This document shows positions 22,987 to 34,767 of a stretch of DNA of 64,000 nucleotides, one piece after another. The position numbers were made by a program, and so were the translations under genes. The stretch spans positions 7,100,223-7,164,222 of the forward strand of contig NW_020312894.1 in the NCBI RefSeq assembly GCF_003265705.1, written 5' to 3'. Within the stretch, counting starts at the first letter, position 1. Each line of letters begins with the position of its first letter. This DNA is from Callorhinus ursinus. Lineage: Eukaryota; Chordata; Mammalia; Carnivora; Otariidae. The notes under the pieces were generated by a model. That model worked only from the letters and a program-made list of their open reading frames with translations, searched no databases and had not been told where the DNA came from.

Positions 22987-23600
22987 GTTTTAGATTATGA
23001 ATGGGGTCTCAGCAAATCCTCTCCCTAAAAAACAACACAAAACTAGACAAAACAGTCAAAAAGAATCATTCTGGGACTCTAGAAATTGAACAAAGACAGA
23101 CAACAGATTGAGAAATGGTCATTCAGAAAAACTACTGAACTGGAAGAAACCATGGGAACCTGTGGAATTTTAGCCATGTCTGCTGCCTTCCTCCCCTGCC
23201 CACCAGCTCCATGGTGCCGTGCTTCTCCCAGGGGGTGGCCAAGAGGCTGACTTCATTCGGGGTAGACTGCTGAAAAATCTATGCTTAATAAATACTAAAG
23301 GAAGTTCTTTAGGCTGAAAGGGAATGACAACTGGCTATAACTCAAACCCACATAAAAGAACAAAGTGCACCAGGAAGGTTATTATGTAAGTAATTATAAA
23401 AGTAGAAATATATGCTTTCTTCTGGTAACTGGCTTAAAAGACAGTTGCATGAACAATAATTCTGAAACTGTGTTATTAAGCTTATCACATATAAATGTAT
23501 GACATACATGACAGTAATAGCACAATGGAGCAGTAGGGAAGGCAGGTATACTGGAGCAAAGAAATGACCCCAAATGGTAACTCCGATCCATATGAAGAAA
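22987..23600 (+). mobile_element. Second, rearranged L1M piece
   Basis: The part 23030-23270 looks like an L1M 5' region (GGGACTCTAGAAATTGAACA, GAGAAATGGTCATTCAGAAA). It is joined at about 23280 to an ORF1 C-terminal and spacer sequence (TACTAAAGGAAGTTCTTTAG, AGTAATAGCACAATGGAGCA). This implies an internal deletion or a splice of two fragments. Confidence 0.5.
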
Positions 23601-23654
23601 TGAAGAGTACTGACATGAAATACGAAATATGAAATTCTACAAAATGCACACTAA

Positions 23655-23905
23655 TCTATAGTGACAGAAGCAGATCAGTGGTGCCCTGGGGCATTGGAGG
23701 AGGGGTGGGGGGTATGGAGAGGGGAGGGAGAAAGATATTACAAAGAGGCCTGAGGACAGTTTTGGGGGTGATAGATATGTTCATTACCTTAATTGTGATG
23801 AAGATTTCACAGGTGTATACACATGTCAAAATGTATCAAACTGTACCCTTTGTACCGTTTATTGTATGTCAATTATATCTCAACAAAGCTATTTTAAAAG
23901 GATAC
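23655..23905 (+). mobile_element. Old L1 (L1MB/ME-type) 3' end
   Basis: The order 'AATCTATAGTGACAGAAGCA ... GTGCCCTGGGG ... GGTGTATACACATGTCAAAA ... TGTATGTCAATTATATCTCA' is the familiar 3' end of older mammalian L1 elements. Plus orientation. Confidence 0.78.
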
Positions 23906-24861
23906 TAATCAATGAAGTATAGTACCTCCAGCTTACCTGTACCTTATCTCCTTCCCCCAAACTATTAACCTACAGGCCCCTAGTAACTATCCCAAATTGT
24001 TCCTTGAACTTGTGCATGAGTAAAAGATTAGATAAATCAGTCCATTTACCACCTTGTTATATGTCCTAACATAAATGCCTCAATATTTTCATTTCCCTCT
24101 GAAAAATGGGAATGTACAGTTTATTCTTTAAGGACAATTTTCTCGTGTGGCTGGACATTGATCCCAATTTCAGAACACTTAAGGAATACAGAACACTAAG
24201 TAGCTTTAAAATTTATGGCTCTACGATTTGTAGCAAACACAAAGAGGGTGTCACACTCAGTAATTAGAGCTATTCATTTTGCTCTATGAAGGTATCCAAG
24301 AATTGCTTCTGTCTTCAACCCTATTTTTTAAATCAATAAATTGATATCTTTTAGACTACAGTTCACATAAAATTAATCCAGATGATTTGTGCTTTTATAA
24401 TATTGCTGTAGTTACCTAACAGAATTTAAGTTTCCCTTCCAGACATTCTCTTGAAAATAACTAATTATGATGGTTATAAAAATTAAAACTATTGGACAAA
24501 TAACTAGTGAGCCTATGAAATATTTATAAACCTTTATTGTGGGTCTTTCCAACTAGATTCTAATACTCATTGTGCTACATTTGTCCAGCTTTTTCCAGAT
24601 ATTCGGTTCCTGCCCTTTAGAGAGTAAAAGACGATTTGTGTCCAAGGTGATTTATGCAGTAACTATTAAGTAATCAATAGCGTTTCACTTTCTCAAACGG
24701 TTCCTAAGCTTAGTTAGTTTCATAAAGCATCACTTTCGTATTACAAAAGCAACATCCTCCTTGATCAGAATTAAACTGCATTGAAAGGTTTATTTGTCAA
24801 TGCCCTGATGATGGTTAAGTTGAAAGCAAGGGGTCCAATGAGGGATAGTGTACATTTGGAA
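23906..24861. other. Unassigned non-coding sequence
   Basis: AT-rich and single-copy-looking. No frame above background. It may be old neutral sequence or contain a regulatory element; nothing decides between these. Confidence 0.4.
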
Positions 24862-25316
24862 AAGGGCATGATGAGCCTTGGACCTGTGACCTGGGTTCAA
24901 ATTCTGGCTCCTCTACTGTGACCTTGGCAGATTTCTATCTGGTTTCCTCACTGGTATAGAAAATAGATGTAGGGGCGCCTGGGTGGTTCAGTCCTTAGGC
25001 GGCTGCCTTCGGCTCGGGTCATGATCCCAGGGTCCTGGGATCAAGCCCCGCATAGGGCTCCCTGCTCGGCGGGAAGCCTGCGTCTCCCTCTCCCACTCCC
25101 CCTGCTTGTGTTCCCTCTCTCGCTGTGTCTCTCTCTGTTAAATAAATAAATAAAATCTTTAAAAAATAAAAAAGTAAAGAAAATGGATGTAGATTATAAA
25201 TACTTGGCAAAGTCCTTGTGAGGACAGAATAAGGTTAATAATTTTTATAAAGCACCAGCACCATACTTAGCACAAAGTAGGGACTCCATAAATCAATAAA
25301 TATTAGCTTATTTACT
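24862..25316 (+). mobile_element. MIR split by a young Can-SINE
   Basis: The left half holds GACCTGGGTTCAAATTCTGG and ACTGTGACCTTGGCAG. The right half holds CTTAGCACAAAGTAGGGACT and CAATAAATATTAGCT. Together they make a nearly complete MIR, with the SINE of 24973-25177 in the middle. Confidence 0.85.
24973..25177 (+). mobile_element. Can-SINE, young-looking
   Basis: Full length from GGGCGCCTGGGTGGTTCAG to AAATAAATAAATAAAATC plus an A tail. Target duplication AGAAAATAGATGTAG (24958-24972) and AGAAAATGGATGTAG (25178-25192), 14 of 15 identical. It belongs to the same subtype as the copy at 39260 (shared GGCGGGAAGCCTGC and CTCCCACTCCCCCTGCTTG). Confidence 0.96.
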
Positions 25317-25339
25317 TATTTTCATGGACTCTTCAATTT

Positions 25340-25515
25340 TCGCTCACACTGAGTCCAAATCTTGGCTTTGCCACTTGCTAGCCGTGACCTTGGGTAAGCT
25401 GGGCTTCAGTTTCAGCATCTGAAAAATGGGAATAGTAATCTTGTTTTAGGATCAAAACTAGATCATTTACACTCAAGAGTTTGGTCAGTGGCAAAGTGTA
25501 TATAAATATTAGGTG
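25340..25515 (+). mobile_element. Second MIR
   Basis: The order 'CTTTGCCACTTGCTAGCCGT GACCTTGGGTAAGCTGGGC ... CATCTGAAAAATGGGAATAG' is MIR core in the same direction as the MIR just upstream. The 3' end is weak. Confidence 0.75.
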
Positions 25516-26039
25516 GTCTTTCTCCCCAAGGACTCGGCCAGGCATGGTATTTGCTGGAGAGGGGAGAAGGTTGTAACTAAATGCCCTCTCTGGGTGGGAT
25601 TACGTGCTGAGTGGACAGACTTCAATAAAAACTTTCACCAAAGCTATATGAATCACTTGGTTTGGGTCTGGGTCTGTGCTCGGCCCTGGGATCCAGTGCT
25701 GAACAAGCCAGACAAGCTCTTGCTCAGGCTGAGCAAGGCTGGAGCCCAGGCAGTGAGGGACTAGGGGGAGGGGGTGAGGGCAGTCAAATCTGCTCCCGAG
25801 GTCTGTTGGCTGTGCTTCTAGATCACTCTCAGCCCACTATCATCTCCATCCACTCCACACCCCTTAGGGAAACTGCCCTCCCAGCATCTTTGCTATTACT
25901 TACATACATGGCACCTGTGATCCATTTGGAAATAATATTTATAAATAATATGCAGCAAATTAAAAAGATTTTTTTACCCTCAAACCTCATATGGGTTTTT
26001 TTTTTTTTTTTCTCTTCTATCCTCTAGTACTAGTTTCAG
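25516..26039. other. Unassigned sequence ending in poly-T
   Basis: GC-richer to 25830, then AT-rich with a T run at about 25995-26010. The frame at 25662-26027 has no domain and reads through the poly-T, so I judge it to be chance. Confidence 0.4.
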
Positions 26040-26270
26040 ATTTAATGCAGTTTGAGTAGCAAAGTTGGCTTCTAACATTTCTGCTTTGGGGACAGTTGAG
26101 ATTTCAATTTCAGCAGAATTCACATTTAGTTTTTGTGACTGCTTTATGAATGTTTGAAGAGAATATTTATTCTCTGTTTTGGTTTAGAAAATTCTATATA
26201 GTTAGATCAAGTTTATAAATTGTGCTATTCCACTATTCCATAGCTTCACTTCTCTTTTTGCCCGTTGGAT
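26040..26270 (-). mobile_element. Old L1 fragment, antisense (endonuclease region)
   Basis: The text AAGAGAATATTTATTCTCTG, then ATTCTATATAGTTAGATCAA, resembles antisense L1 ORF2 near the endonuclease domain. Diverged and short. Confidence 0.45.
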
Positions 26271-26634
26271 CTGTAGGTTCCGAGACGTGTCTTCTTGCAC
26301 CGTGATTTCCCGCACTCTCATTTCCCCATGAATCCTATCCCCTCTGCTTCCTTTTATCCAGAAAACCCCTAACATTTCTTTTTCTCCCCATGTGATAATG
26401 TCAGTATTAAATTTTTTTTCCCTACTCTCTAGGGCTTGGATGCAGGAGTAAGAGTAGATAACCTACATCCACTCACCCGGCCTTTGTATGATTCTTCGAT
26501 GCATGCAAAAATCCCTATTCTAGAAAGGGCTTGTGTTGGGGGGCAAGGAGATCTACACAAGAATTCCAGGGGTTCTACCTGCTCTGCAGGTCTGTGGTGC
26601 ACATGTGGACTGTGAAGAAGGCAGACTAGGGACT
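26271..26634. other. Unassigned non-coding sequence
   Basis: No gene or confident repeat seen. Confidence 0.4.
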
Positions 26635-26832
26635 AGGGTGTGGTTCTCCTCCTAAGTCTGCGCTCACCTGCTATGTTATCTGGCAAAGTACTTAATCTCC
26701 TCTGCTCAGTTTCCTGATCTATAAAATAAGGATAATAATAGGAATGGCCTTACTGGGTTGTTGAAGGATTAAAAGAAATAATAAAGCACTCAGAAGAGAT
26801 CTGACATGGTATAACCCCTCAGCAAATATTCT
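26635..26832 (+). mobile_element. MIR
   Basis: The order 'CTGGCAAAGTACTTAATCTC ... CTATAAAATAAGGATAATAA ... GTTGTTGAAGGATTAAAAGA ... CTCAGCAAATATTC' is a nearly complete sense MIR. Confidence 0.88.
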
Positions 26833-27661
26833 ATAGAGGTCACCATGGCTCTAGGGACTGTTTCCGTGAGCATGACCCACCTCTGAAACCACAAGAATGA
26901 GAGGGAAGGCAGCTCGGAAATCTCTTCATATTTGCCTAGCTCAGCATTGGATACAATTAAGTACTTAGTAGATATGTCTGATTATTAGGCTCAGTAGAAA
27001 TATGGTTTTTACACTGAAGGAATTTTCATTCTAACAGAGAAAAGAGAACCCAAATTCTCAAGAACACAAATTAGATTTACATAAATAGGTCCAAATATAT
27101 TTCACCAATTGCAAGGCTAAGGAGTTGTGGAGTAATTAGAATCATCCAAACCAAAGGAGACTGATTCCATAAATACAGGCTCCTTTAAAGTAAACAGATG
27201 AAAGAAGGTCTGCATATACAATGTAATTATATACACACACACATATATTTAAACCTTTCTTTTATGAGTGTGAGAGACTGCAATGATTTGATAAAGATAC
27301 CAAAAAGGTACAAATAAATACATTAAAACTAATTCATCATGAGCCTCATCTGAAGGATGCTTTGTTTAGCCAATATTCCTTAAACTTTTTCCTATTGTCT
27401 TACACCTGGTTACATCTCATTTTCATGCCACCTGCCTGGAGACATTTAAATCTGTGGCCTGTTCAGAAGATTCTAATAATGACTTTAGAACTTGTAGAAT
27501 TATTCTGTTGGATATATTCAATTTATCTAACTTGGAGGATATATTTGCGTCTTTTTTTTTTTAAACCAGAGATCTTTCAAATCACTTGTGATGAATAACA
27601 AGGGTGATCAAGATCAGTAATTCATTCCAATTTGGGATCAAAACGAAATGTGAATATATTG
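26833..27661. other. Unassigned non-coding sequence
   Basis: AT-rich with no exon-like frame. Confidence 0.4.
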
Positions 27662-27845
27662 TAATAGTAAGAGCTACTGCTTATATCATGCTTACCATAT
27701 GCCAAGCACATGTATTAATCAAAACATCATCAGCTATCTGTCTATCTATGTACCGATTCAATTAATCTTACCAAAGAGCTAAGTAGTAGAAGTGGGACTG
27801 GCACAGAAGCAACATGACACAGATTCCATGCTCTTACCCATCGTG
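27662..27845 (-). mobile_element. MIR-like element, antisense
   Basis: The order 'ACCATATGCCAAGCACATGT ATTAATC ... CAATTAATCTTACCAAAG ... GATTCCATGCTCTTACCCA' follows antisense MIR, with the middle replaced by a CTAT-rich insert near 27738-27752. Confidence 0.6.
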
Positions 27846-30517
27846 CATTGTGGCCATTTGTCAGTAAATGGACTGGTTTTCTTGTGTGACTCCCAAACTG
27901 GTTGGACTTGTGGCTACACAGGGATTCTCAACAGCAAATGCTGTAAAACAGATACACCGAGTGACTGCCTCAGATCACTGGAAATTTGAGATGGAGATTC
28001 CTACTGACATGTTAAGTGCTTCACAACTGGGTTTCAAGATTATTGGGTTTCATTTCTAATGTCTATTGGGCTTCTTTGGGAAAATTGTTTGGTTTTTCTC
28101 TTGTTTCCTTATTTATAAGAGGCAACCAGCATCTGCCCACTCCCTCTTTTATGATGATGTGAGGAATAATTACACATTGTGTGCTTAGTTTTCTAGAACA
28201 CTATGTTAGAGACATGATATTCATTAATTATGTATTGGCCTTTATTGCATACTTTATGCTCCTTCTGAGACTATAGTCTTGACTTCTTTCACTGATGTTG
28301 TTGTAACAAACACAGTGGAATTAGTTTTCTTTGATCATTGCCTGTTGTGATCAGATAAAATTCTTTCCTGAAATATTTCTCAAGGGACACTTGTCAGAGA
28401 TGGAGCAGCATACCGGATTGGCTGGAGACCTGCTCACTTCCCAGAGGGAGACGGAAGCCCAGGTCATAGGAGCCCAATCACCACTGGGGGGAAGGGAGCT
28501 TGGGCAGACACATAAAGAGAATAGCCAGGCAACCCCAAACAGTATGTCTGAGGGGGCAACCATTCCTGCTCATCCCGGATTTTGGAATGTTTGGGTATCT
28601 AGCCAGGATGATGGGATCCAGAGACAAATCAGAAATCCAACAGGCAGAGTAGTCATTGTTCCAGAAGATCTGACAATGAGCTCCAGTGTAGGATTAGGGC
28701 AGGATTCAGCCCCCATAGAAGGAGTTTACCAAGAGCTAGATGAAGCAATGGGCTGGGGTTCCACCCTAGAATGAGGAACTGGGCTGTGGAGGAGGAGAGC
28801 CCACTATCACTAAGTAGGAAAACTGAGTCCAAAGCCTCACCAGAAATCCCTGAGCCAATCAAAGCAGTGGAGGTAGGAGCACCTTGGATCAGGAGCTGCA
28901 GAAACACAGAGTTCAACCCAGGGGCAAAGAGCTCGAGGGCTGGATGCTATGAAGGACCCTTAGTACATTTGGGGTCGGTGGAGAGAAGGAGCCACAAGGC
29001 CAGGTCCCAGAGGCCAGCCAGAGGAATTGGATAAAGCCCTGCCTCTGAAGGGGTTGGTTCGGGGCATAGGATGTACCACCACATAGTACAACTCCAAGGG
29101 TTCTCATCTCACTGCTGCTCATGTGAATTTTGTCCACCTCACCTCCACCCACCGGCCACCATCGTGCAGTGTACAGCCCCCAAGGCTTTAAACAGTGTTC
29201 CTGGGCCACGGTTCTTGCTGGGGGAAGCCATCTGCAGACTTATCTTCTGGGAACTGAGGGAGCAAGCCGGGAGCCAGCCACGTCCATCCATCCGCAGGCG
29301 CCACGCAGTGCCAAGTTGCCAGATGCCATGCTCACTCATCTTTCACTTTGTCTTATCTCGCCAGAGGGGGAGGAAGAAGGAACTACGTAATGAGGAGGAA
29401 GCACGGATATTTGGAGCATGGAAAAGGAGGGATAAAAAGATGCCATGCCTTGCTGATATGGTTTTCTGACAAACTGTTTGCTTCCTGCTGCACATTTTTT
29501 GTTCTACTGATTTCTGATACACAAATATAACCCTTATCTGTTGACTGCTGTAACAGGGGCATAAAGAACACTTGTTATCATGGTTCTTTTTATTCTGTAC
29601 TTAGGCTTCATTTTATCTTTAAAATAAGTCCTTGAACATGAATGGTCATGGAAAATTTACTGTTGTATAATTGCACATAATCCCCAAACTTCATCCAAAA
29701 ACAATTCCTGGGTAGCAAAGAACTGTCATATTCAATTGTGTTTCTTCGTAACAACAACCTTTGTGGGGGAAAAAGCAATTTTGTTTGCTTCATTTTCATA
29801 CAGAGTAGAAGTCCAATTGTGCTTTTGTAATTAAGTTCCCTCACATCAAGAGAAAAGAATATGTCTATGAAATGTGCATTGAACCCAAATGGGAAAGTTA
29901 ATTCAAAATAAAAAGCAGTGATTATCTCGTGTTTATTAATGAGATAAATATTTAATAAAATATCTCTGTTTTCATCTTTCTATTAAAAACATGACAATTT
30001 AAAAGCATTTTTGGACATAATAGCACATTAAGGGCTTGAGTTACTATTTGGATTAAGTACTCCAAACTTCTCAACAAAGTGCCTCTGGGCCGTATCTTCA
30101 CAGACACCATATGGGAATTCAAGTGACAACAACCTCATCAAAGCCCCTTTTTGCCTGACTCAGGATCAGGTTTTATCTGAATGTTAGCATCCTCAGATGG
30201 AGGCTTCACATGTTGCGCTGGGAAATCACAGGACATTAGGATATCAGATTTCATCAACTCGTAATTTAGTTTTAAAACGTTTAGGGTTTTAGCAAGAATT
30301 TTTTACCCACGTGCAACCCTGCCAGAAATCAACACCATCAGCCTTCAGTGGGCCCAGAAAGTCTCATCAGGAACTTGACCAGCAAATTTTACCCACAGAA
30401 AGATGGAGCCTGGTCCCCGATCACTTCCACCACTGCAAGATGGATTCATGCTTCGTTTGAACCTCTGCACATCTTTATATCTCTCTTGCTCATGTGCCCA
30501 TTTCTTCCTTTTTGTCT
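27846..30517. other. Unassigned 2.7-kb stretch, no proven gene
   Basis: The part 28330-29350 is GC-richer. It holds the longest plus-strand frame outside recognised repeats, 28331-28774 (147 codons). It encodes no domain, signal peptide, membrane segment or repeat I recognise, and no splice or promoter context supports it. Other frames overlap it on both strands. The flanks (27846-28330 and 29480-30517) are AT-rich and featureless. Confidence 0.35.
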
Positions 30518-30597
30518 AGGAAGCACTGTGGCCCAGTGGAAAGAATGCAGGCTCTGAAGTCCTAGAAACCAGTAGTTTGAATCCTGTTTCCATTCAG
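30518..30597 (+). mobile_element. MIR 5' part
   Basis: The text GTGGCCCAGTGGAAAGAATG, then GTAGTTTGAATCCTG, is the tRNA-derived start of MIR. It stops at the LTR that follows. Confidence 0.65.
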
Positions 30598-30896
30598 AAT
30601 GGATAGACCAGCAAGCTGGAGACCTGGGGAGGAGTTGCAGATCGAGTCCAAAGGCAGTCTGCTGGGAGAATCACCTCTTGGTCAGGGGAGGTCAGTCTTT
30701 CTTCTATTAAGGCCTTCAGCTGATGGGATGAGGCCCACCACAGGATGGAGAGCAATCTGTTTTACTCAAAGTCTTCTGATTTAAATACCAATCTCATCTG
30801 AAAAACACATCCACTGAAACATCCAGAATAATGTTTGACCAAATATCTGGGCATCGTAGCCCAGCCAACTTGTCCCATAAAATTAATTATCACGGG
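30598..30896 (-). mobile_element. MLT2-type ERVL LTR, partial, antisense
   Basis: Reverse-complemented, it starts GTGATAATTAATTTTATGG and contains CCCAGATATTTGGTCAAAC and GTGGGCCTCATCCCATCAG, the order of an MLT2 LTR. The 3' part of the LTR is missing. No internal retroviral sequence is present. Confidence 0.72.
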
Positions 30897-30959
30897 GTGA
30901 TAGACATCTAATAGTTGTGATGTCACAGGCATCCCAGGTCAGAACTGGACATGGGCCAT

Positions 30960-31110
30960 AGCCCAGCAGTACTGCTGAGGCTGGTACTGGCCCTCCTCTT
31001 CCCTGGGTGACCCTGGGCAAGTCACTCAAGCTCTGTGAGCCTTGGTTTCCTCATCTGTAAAATAGGGATAACAACCTCTACTTCCCAGACTCACTGAGAG
31101 CCTTGTATAA
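30960..31110 (+). mobile_element. MIR
   Basis: The order 'GGGTGACCCTGGGCAAGTCA CTCAAGCTCTGTGAGCCTTG GTTTCCTCATCTGTAAAATA GGGATAACAA' is well-preserved MIR core. Confidence 0.9.
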
Positions 31111-31234
31111 GACAGCTGGATCAGAGCTGAAAGATATCTGAGTTCCTGTCCAGGACACAGAGCATGGGTTTTACCTTCCACATGCTGTAGTTATTTCAGT
31201 TAGGGTTACTGTTACTTACATTGCTGCTGAATTG

Positions 31235-33030
31235 GTGTGTTATTGAACACAGAGTTTTGGACACATACTGTCTGCCAAGCACTGTTCTGGGTGGGCAACC
31301 TAGTTGTGCATAAACAAAATAGATCTCCACTTTCTGGAGCGTATGGTCTATTGGGGCAGGAGAGGGCAGGCAAGGCAACAGACAAAATCAATGAGGTGGG
31401 GTTAGATGATAAGTGCCATCCAGAAAATGCACAGGTGGGAGAACAGAGATGCCCCAGCAGAGGGTGGGGGCGGTGTTGGCAGCACAGGTCGGGTCTTGTA
31501 GGCCAGACTCTAGGTGTGAATTTTAGTCCCAGTGCACGGGGACTTAGTTTGGTGGAGAGTTTAACACATGGCAATGACATAGGAAGGTTTTTTAAAGATG
31601 CCCTGAGTTACTTTGCTGTAATGGACATGGGTTGGGGGTGGGGGATTGGTTAGGAGGCTAATTGTCTCAGTGTAGGTGAGAAATAAAGACCTCTTGGATG
31701 AGGTGAGAGCAGTGCATGGATTGAGGAAGTAGTTTGGAGGTGGAGCCATCTGTATGGGAGCAGCAGACAAAAGAGGAATCGAGAATGAGTGAAGGCGTAC
31801 AGTCCAAGCGAGTGGTGGATGGTGGAGCAAGTCTCTGCTGTGGGAAAGGCTGGAGAAGAACGCACATGTCTCCTTCCCAGCATGTGATTGGATGTGTGGG
31901 TTAAGGAAGGGCAGGTGCAAAATCCAGAGTTCTGTTTGGTGGTATGAAGTTCGAGGTGCCTGGAGATGCCCGGTAAACAGCTTGATGCATGAGCCCAAGG
32001 GAGCGGCGGGGCCTGGACCCAGAAACCTGGGTCTAATCAGCCCCCCAGTAGCATTGAAAGCCATGGGACTGGATGAAATTAGTAAGAGGGGGACACAGAT
32101 AAGGGCAAAGTCGCAGCTTGCTGAGACCTGCCTCCACATACATTTAGACTCTAGTGGAGGAGGAAAGACCAGTGGCAGAAACTGGGAAGAAAGCCATCAG
32201 TGAGTGAGGCAAACTGGAAGCCAAGAGCAGAAGAAAGACTTTCAAGGAGGGAGTGGTTAACTCTTGGACGCTGCTAACAGGTTAAAGGAAGTGAGGACAG
32301 AGGAAGACCGTTGTGTGGGGCAGCTTGGAGGGTTGTTGATGACTCTGATGAGAGCAGTTTAGAGGGATGACGGGGCAAGAGCCCAGGTGGGGAGACACCT
32401 GGGAAGAGGATGGGACGGGAGGAAGGGAAGACACACAACAATGCCTCCAAGAAGCATGAGTGTGACGGGAGGAGAGTAGGGATTTGTAGAGCCAGGGATT
32501 GGGGTTCAGGCTTGGCATTTAACATGGCAGGTGTTCGAGCTGCTTACGTGCTCCTGGAGATGAGCCTGTGCAGAGGGAGACTGTCAGGGGATTGTGTGAC
32601 CAGGCACCAGAGGCTGGAAGGCAGGACACGAGGTGGGGCGTTGCTTGGCACAGAAGCAAGGATGCTGCTTTCATAGTGTAAGAGGGGAAGCTCAGAGAGT
32701 GGGGACCAGGGCAAGGAGCTGGAGGCATGGGCTGATGGACCCAAGAGGGCGTCTCTCTTCTCAGGGCAGGAGCCAGTTAGGACCTTCATACATGTAGGAA
32801 GCACAGGGAACATCGGTGGAGCCAGATGTGGTCAACACGTGGGAGAGTGTCGGTGCTTGAGGCCAGAGACACAGAGTAGGCAGATAGTACCAGCGAATGC
32901 TGGTGGTGGACAGGGAAGTGTAGTGAGGGGCTCAGGGAAAGAGGAAAGGTATGAATGTCTATTTTGAGATGAGGAAAAGGGCCATGCCGAGGGCATTTAG
33001 AAGGATCATCATGCAGTGTTATGTGCTGAT
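31235..33030 (-). mobile_element. Long LINE L2 fragment, antisense (~1.8 kb)
   Basis: The start (ACTGTCTGCCAAGCACTGTT) is the antisense L2 3' end. Further in, GGTGCCTGGAGATGCCCG (about 31954-31971), AAAGCCATGGGACTGGATGA (32058-32077) and GAGGGAGTGGTTAACTCTTG (32247-32266) follow the antisense L2 3' region in order. The match weakens after about 32400. A 192-codon minus-strand frame lies inside it but is not L2 protein and has no domain. Confidence 0.7.
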
Positions 33031-33694
33031 GTTGAGGGTAGAACTCACTTCATTTGAGCAGCTTGGCTGCTGGCTTGGGGTGAGCAGACAGCTTGGTGTC
33101 ACTGGAGGTTGTGACTGGTCGGGCAGGTGGGTGATTGGAATGTCCTGTGACTCTAAGCTGGGTGAGGAGGCTTATCTGCCCCGAGGAAACAGATGGAAAA
33201 ATCAGAGGATTCACCTGGAGGAGAGCTTCGTGAAGGTACTCTTTGCAGAGACAGTTCATGGTGAAGCGCCCAGGGACTAGCCACAGTAGAAAACCTTTCC
33301 CACCCCTGGAGCTGACTGGGCAAAGTGGGGGAAGGCTGCTATGTGGGCCCAGCAAGAGCTTGGAAGCAGGACCTCCGACAGCAGTGGCAAGCCCAGAAGC
33401 CACCAGAAATGTGATGGTGTGGTGGGGTGGGGGGTGGGTTGGGACCTCTCCTCCGTCTACTGCTCTCTAATCTGTCCATGCTGTCCATGGACCCAACCCC
33501 AAATCAGAGGGCAGTGCAGTTCCCAGAGATCAGACCTTTGGGCCACAAAGCAGTTAAAGAATGACAGAGAACGGATCAGGAGGGGGATGGGGACGGGGGC
33601 AGCAGGAGAGACCCAGCCCCAGAAGGAAAGAATGGGCGCGAGGAAGGTGGCGGATGATGCACAAACTCTCTGCCAGTGACCCCCAGCTGGTAGA
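33031..33694. other. Unassigned non-coding sequence
   Basis: GC-rich with overlapping short frames on both strands. Possibly more decayed L2. No gene supported. Confidence 0.4.
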
Positions 33695-33800
33695 GGAAGA
33701 GCTGCTTGAGGTCAAGAAGTGTGACATCTATTCTATTCCTCCCGCAGCGTTGAGCACAGGGCTCTCCGTGGAGGGACCCAGCAAACGGCGGACCCCATCA
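33695..33800 (+). mobile_element. Possible L2 3' end
   Basis: The text CTGCTTGAGGTCAAGAAGTG, then TGAGCACAGGGCTCTCCG, is L2-like but short and diverged. Confidence 0.4.
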
Positions 33801-34019
33801 AGTGGTCGATGTGACAAAGTGCTTCTGGCTACCTCAACTACCTATGGTTGGTGATTTTTGAGATACACCTCCTGCAAATGCACCAGAAGTCTCAAGAGCC
33901 CTGAAATCTCACCCCCTTTTAAGCCTAGTAACCCTATACCTCATCCTTGAATCAAGCAAATAACTTAAAATATATGTATAAAACCCCTTGATGCACAAGC
34001 AAGTTGCTGTGTAAGTTTA

Positions 34020-34345
34020 ATAGGGAAAAACCAGTCAACAACCTGAGTCTAAAGCAATAGGGGAATGGTCATATAAACCGTGGAGCAGCCACTCAAAGGA
34101 GTGTTTGGAAATGTATAAAACGATGTTTATGAAAAATACAGAATAGTGAGAATAAAATCCTATCCAGTGATGTTCATTGAAAATGCAAAACTGCACACAC
34201 AATAAAATATAAATTGTGGAGGAAAAATGAGAAAAGAAAGTGGGGAAAACCCTCAACACTGGAATTATGTGACTGTTTTCCGTTTGTTTTCTATTCTACT
34301 ACTTAAAATCTTCAATAATGAGTGACTTATTTCATGATAAAAGAA
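34020..34345 (+). mobile_element. L1ME-type 3' region
   Basis: The order 'GCAATAGGGGAATGGTCATA ... GAGCAGCCACTCAAAGGAG ... ACTTAAAATCTTCAATAATG' resembles the old L1 3' UTR. Diverged. Confidence 0.5.
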
Positions 34346-34767
34346 ATAATTTTATTCCAAAAATATATCCTGAAGGAACAAATGGGAATCTGGAAGCAAT
34401 GGCACCGTTTGCAAAACAGTCTCCATGGAATTTAGCCGACAGGAGTCTTCCAGCATTTTCTGTCTGCCTCCATCGCTGGTGTTTATACCTTGTCTTTTTG
34501 TGCCCAGGACTTCACTTAGGAAAAGCTGTCTCATATTCATTAGAACTTGGTTGAAAGGGTATCTGATATTTGGGACTCCAATATTTTGTAGCTCAAACAC
34601 GTCCATCCCAACATGATAACATGCAGCAGAAAGTCTGGAAGAGGTTGGTTGCCGTTGAAGGAAGCAATGCCCTTGTGGATGAGTTTCAGTGGATAATGTC
34701 ACTGGGCATTTTAATTATGACTTAATATGGGTTAAAACAGGGATGGGATGTTTTTAAAACAACCTCT
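34346..34767. other. Unassigned non-coding sequence
   Basis: No gene or confident repeat seen. Confidence 0.4.

Noticed and set aside
24973..25050. tRNA-like sequence at SINE heads as a tRNA gene
   Set aside because: It is the tRNA-Lys-derived head of a Can-SINE. The cloverleaf is not kept and the unit has a SINE body, tail and target duplication.
31561..32139. 192-codon minus-strand frame
   Set aside because: It lies within the antisense L2 fossil, has no domain, and overlaps several other frames. Its low-stop composition follows the base content of L2.
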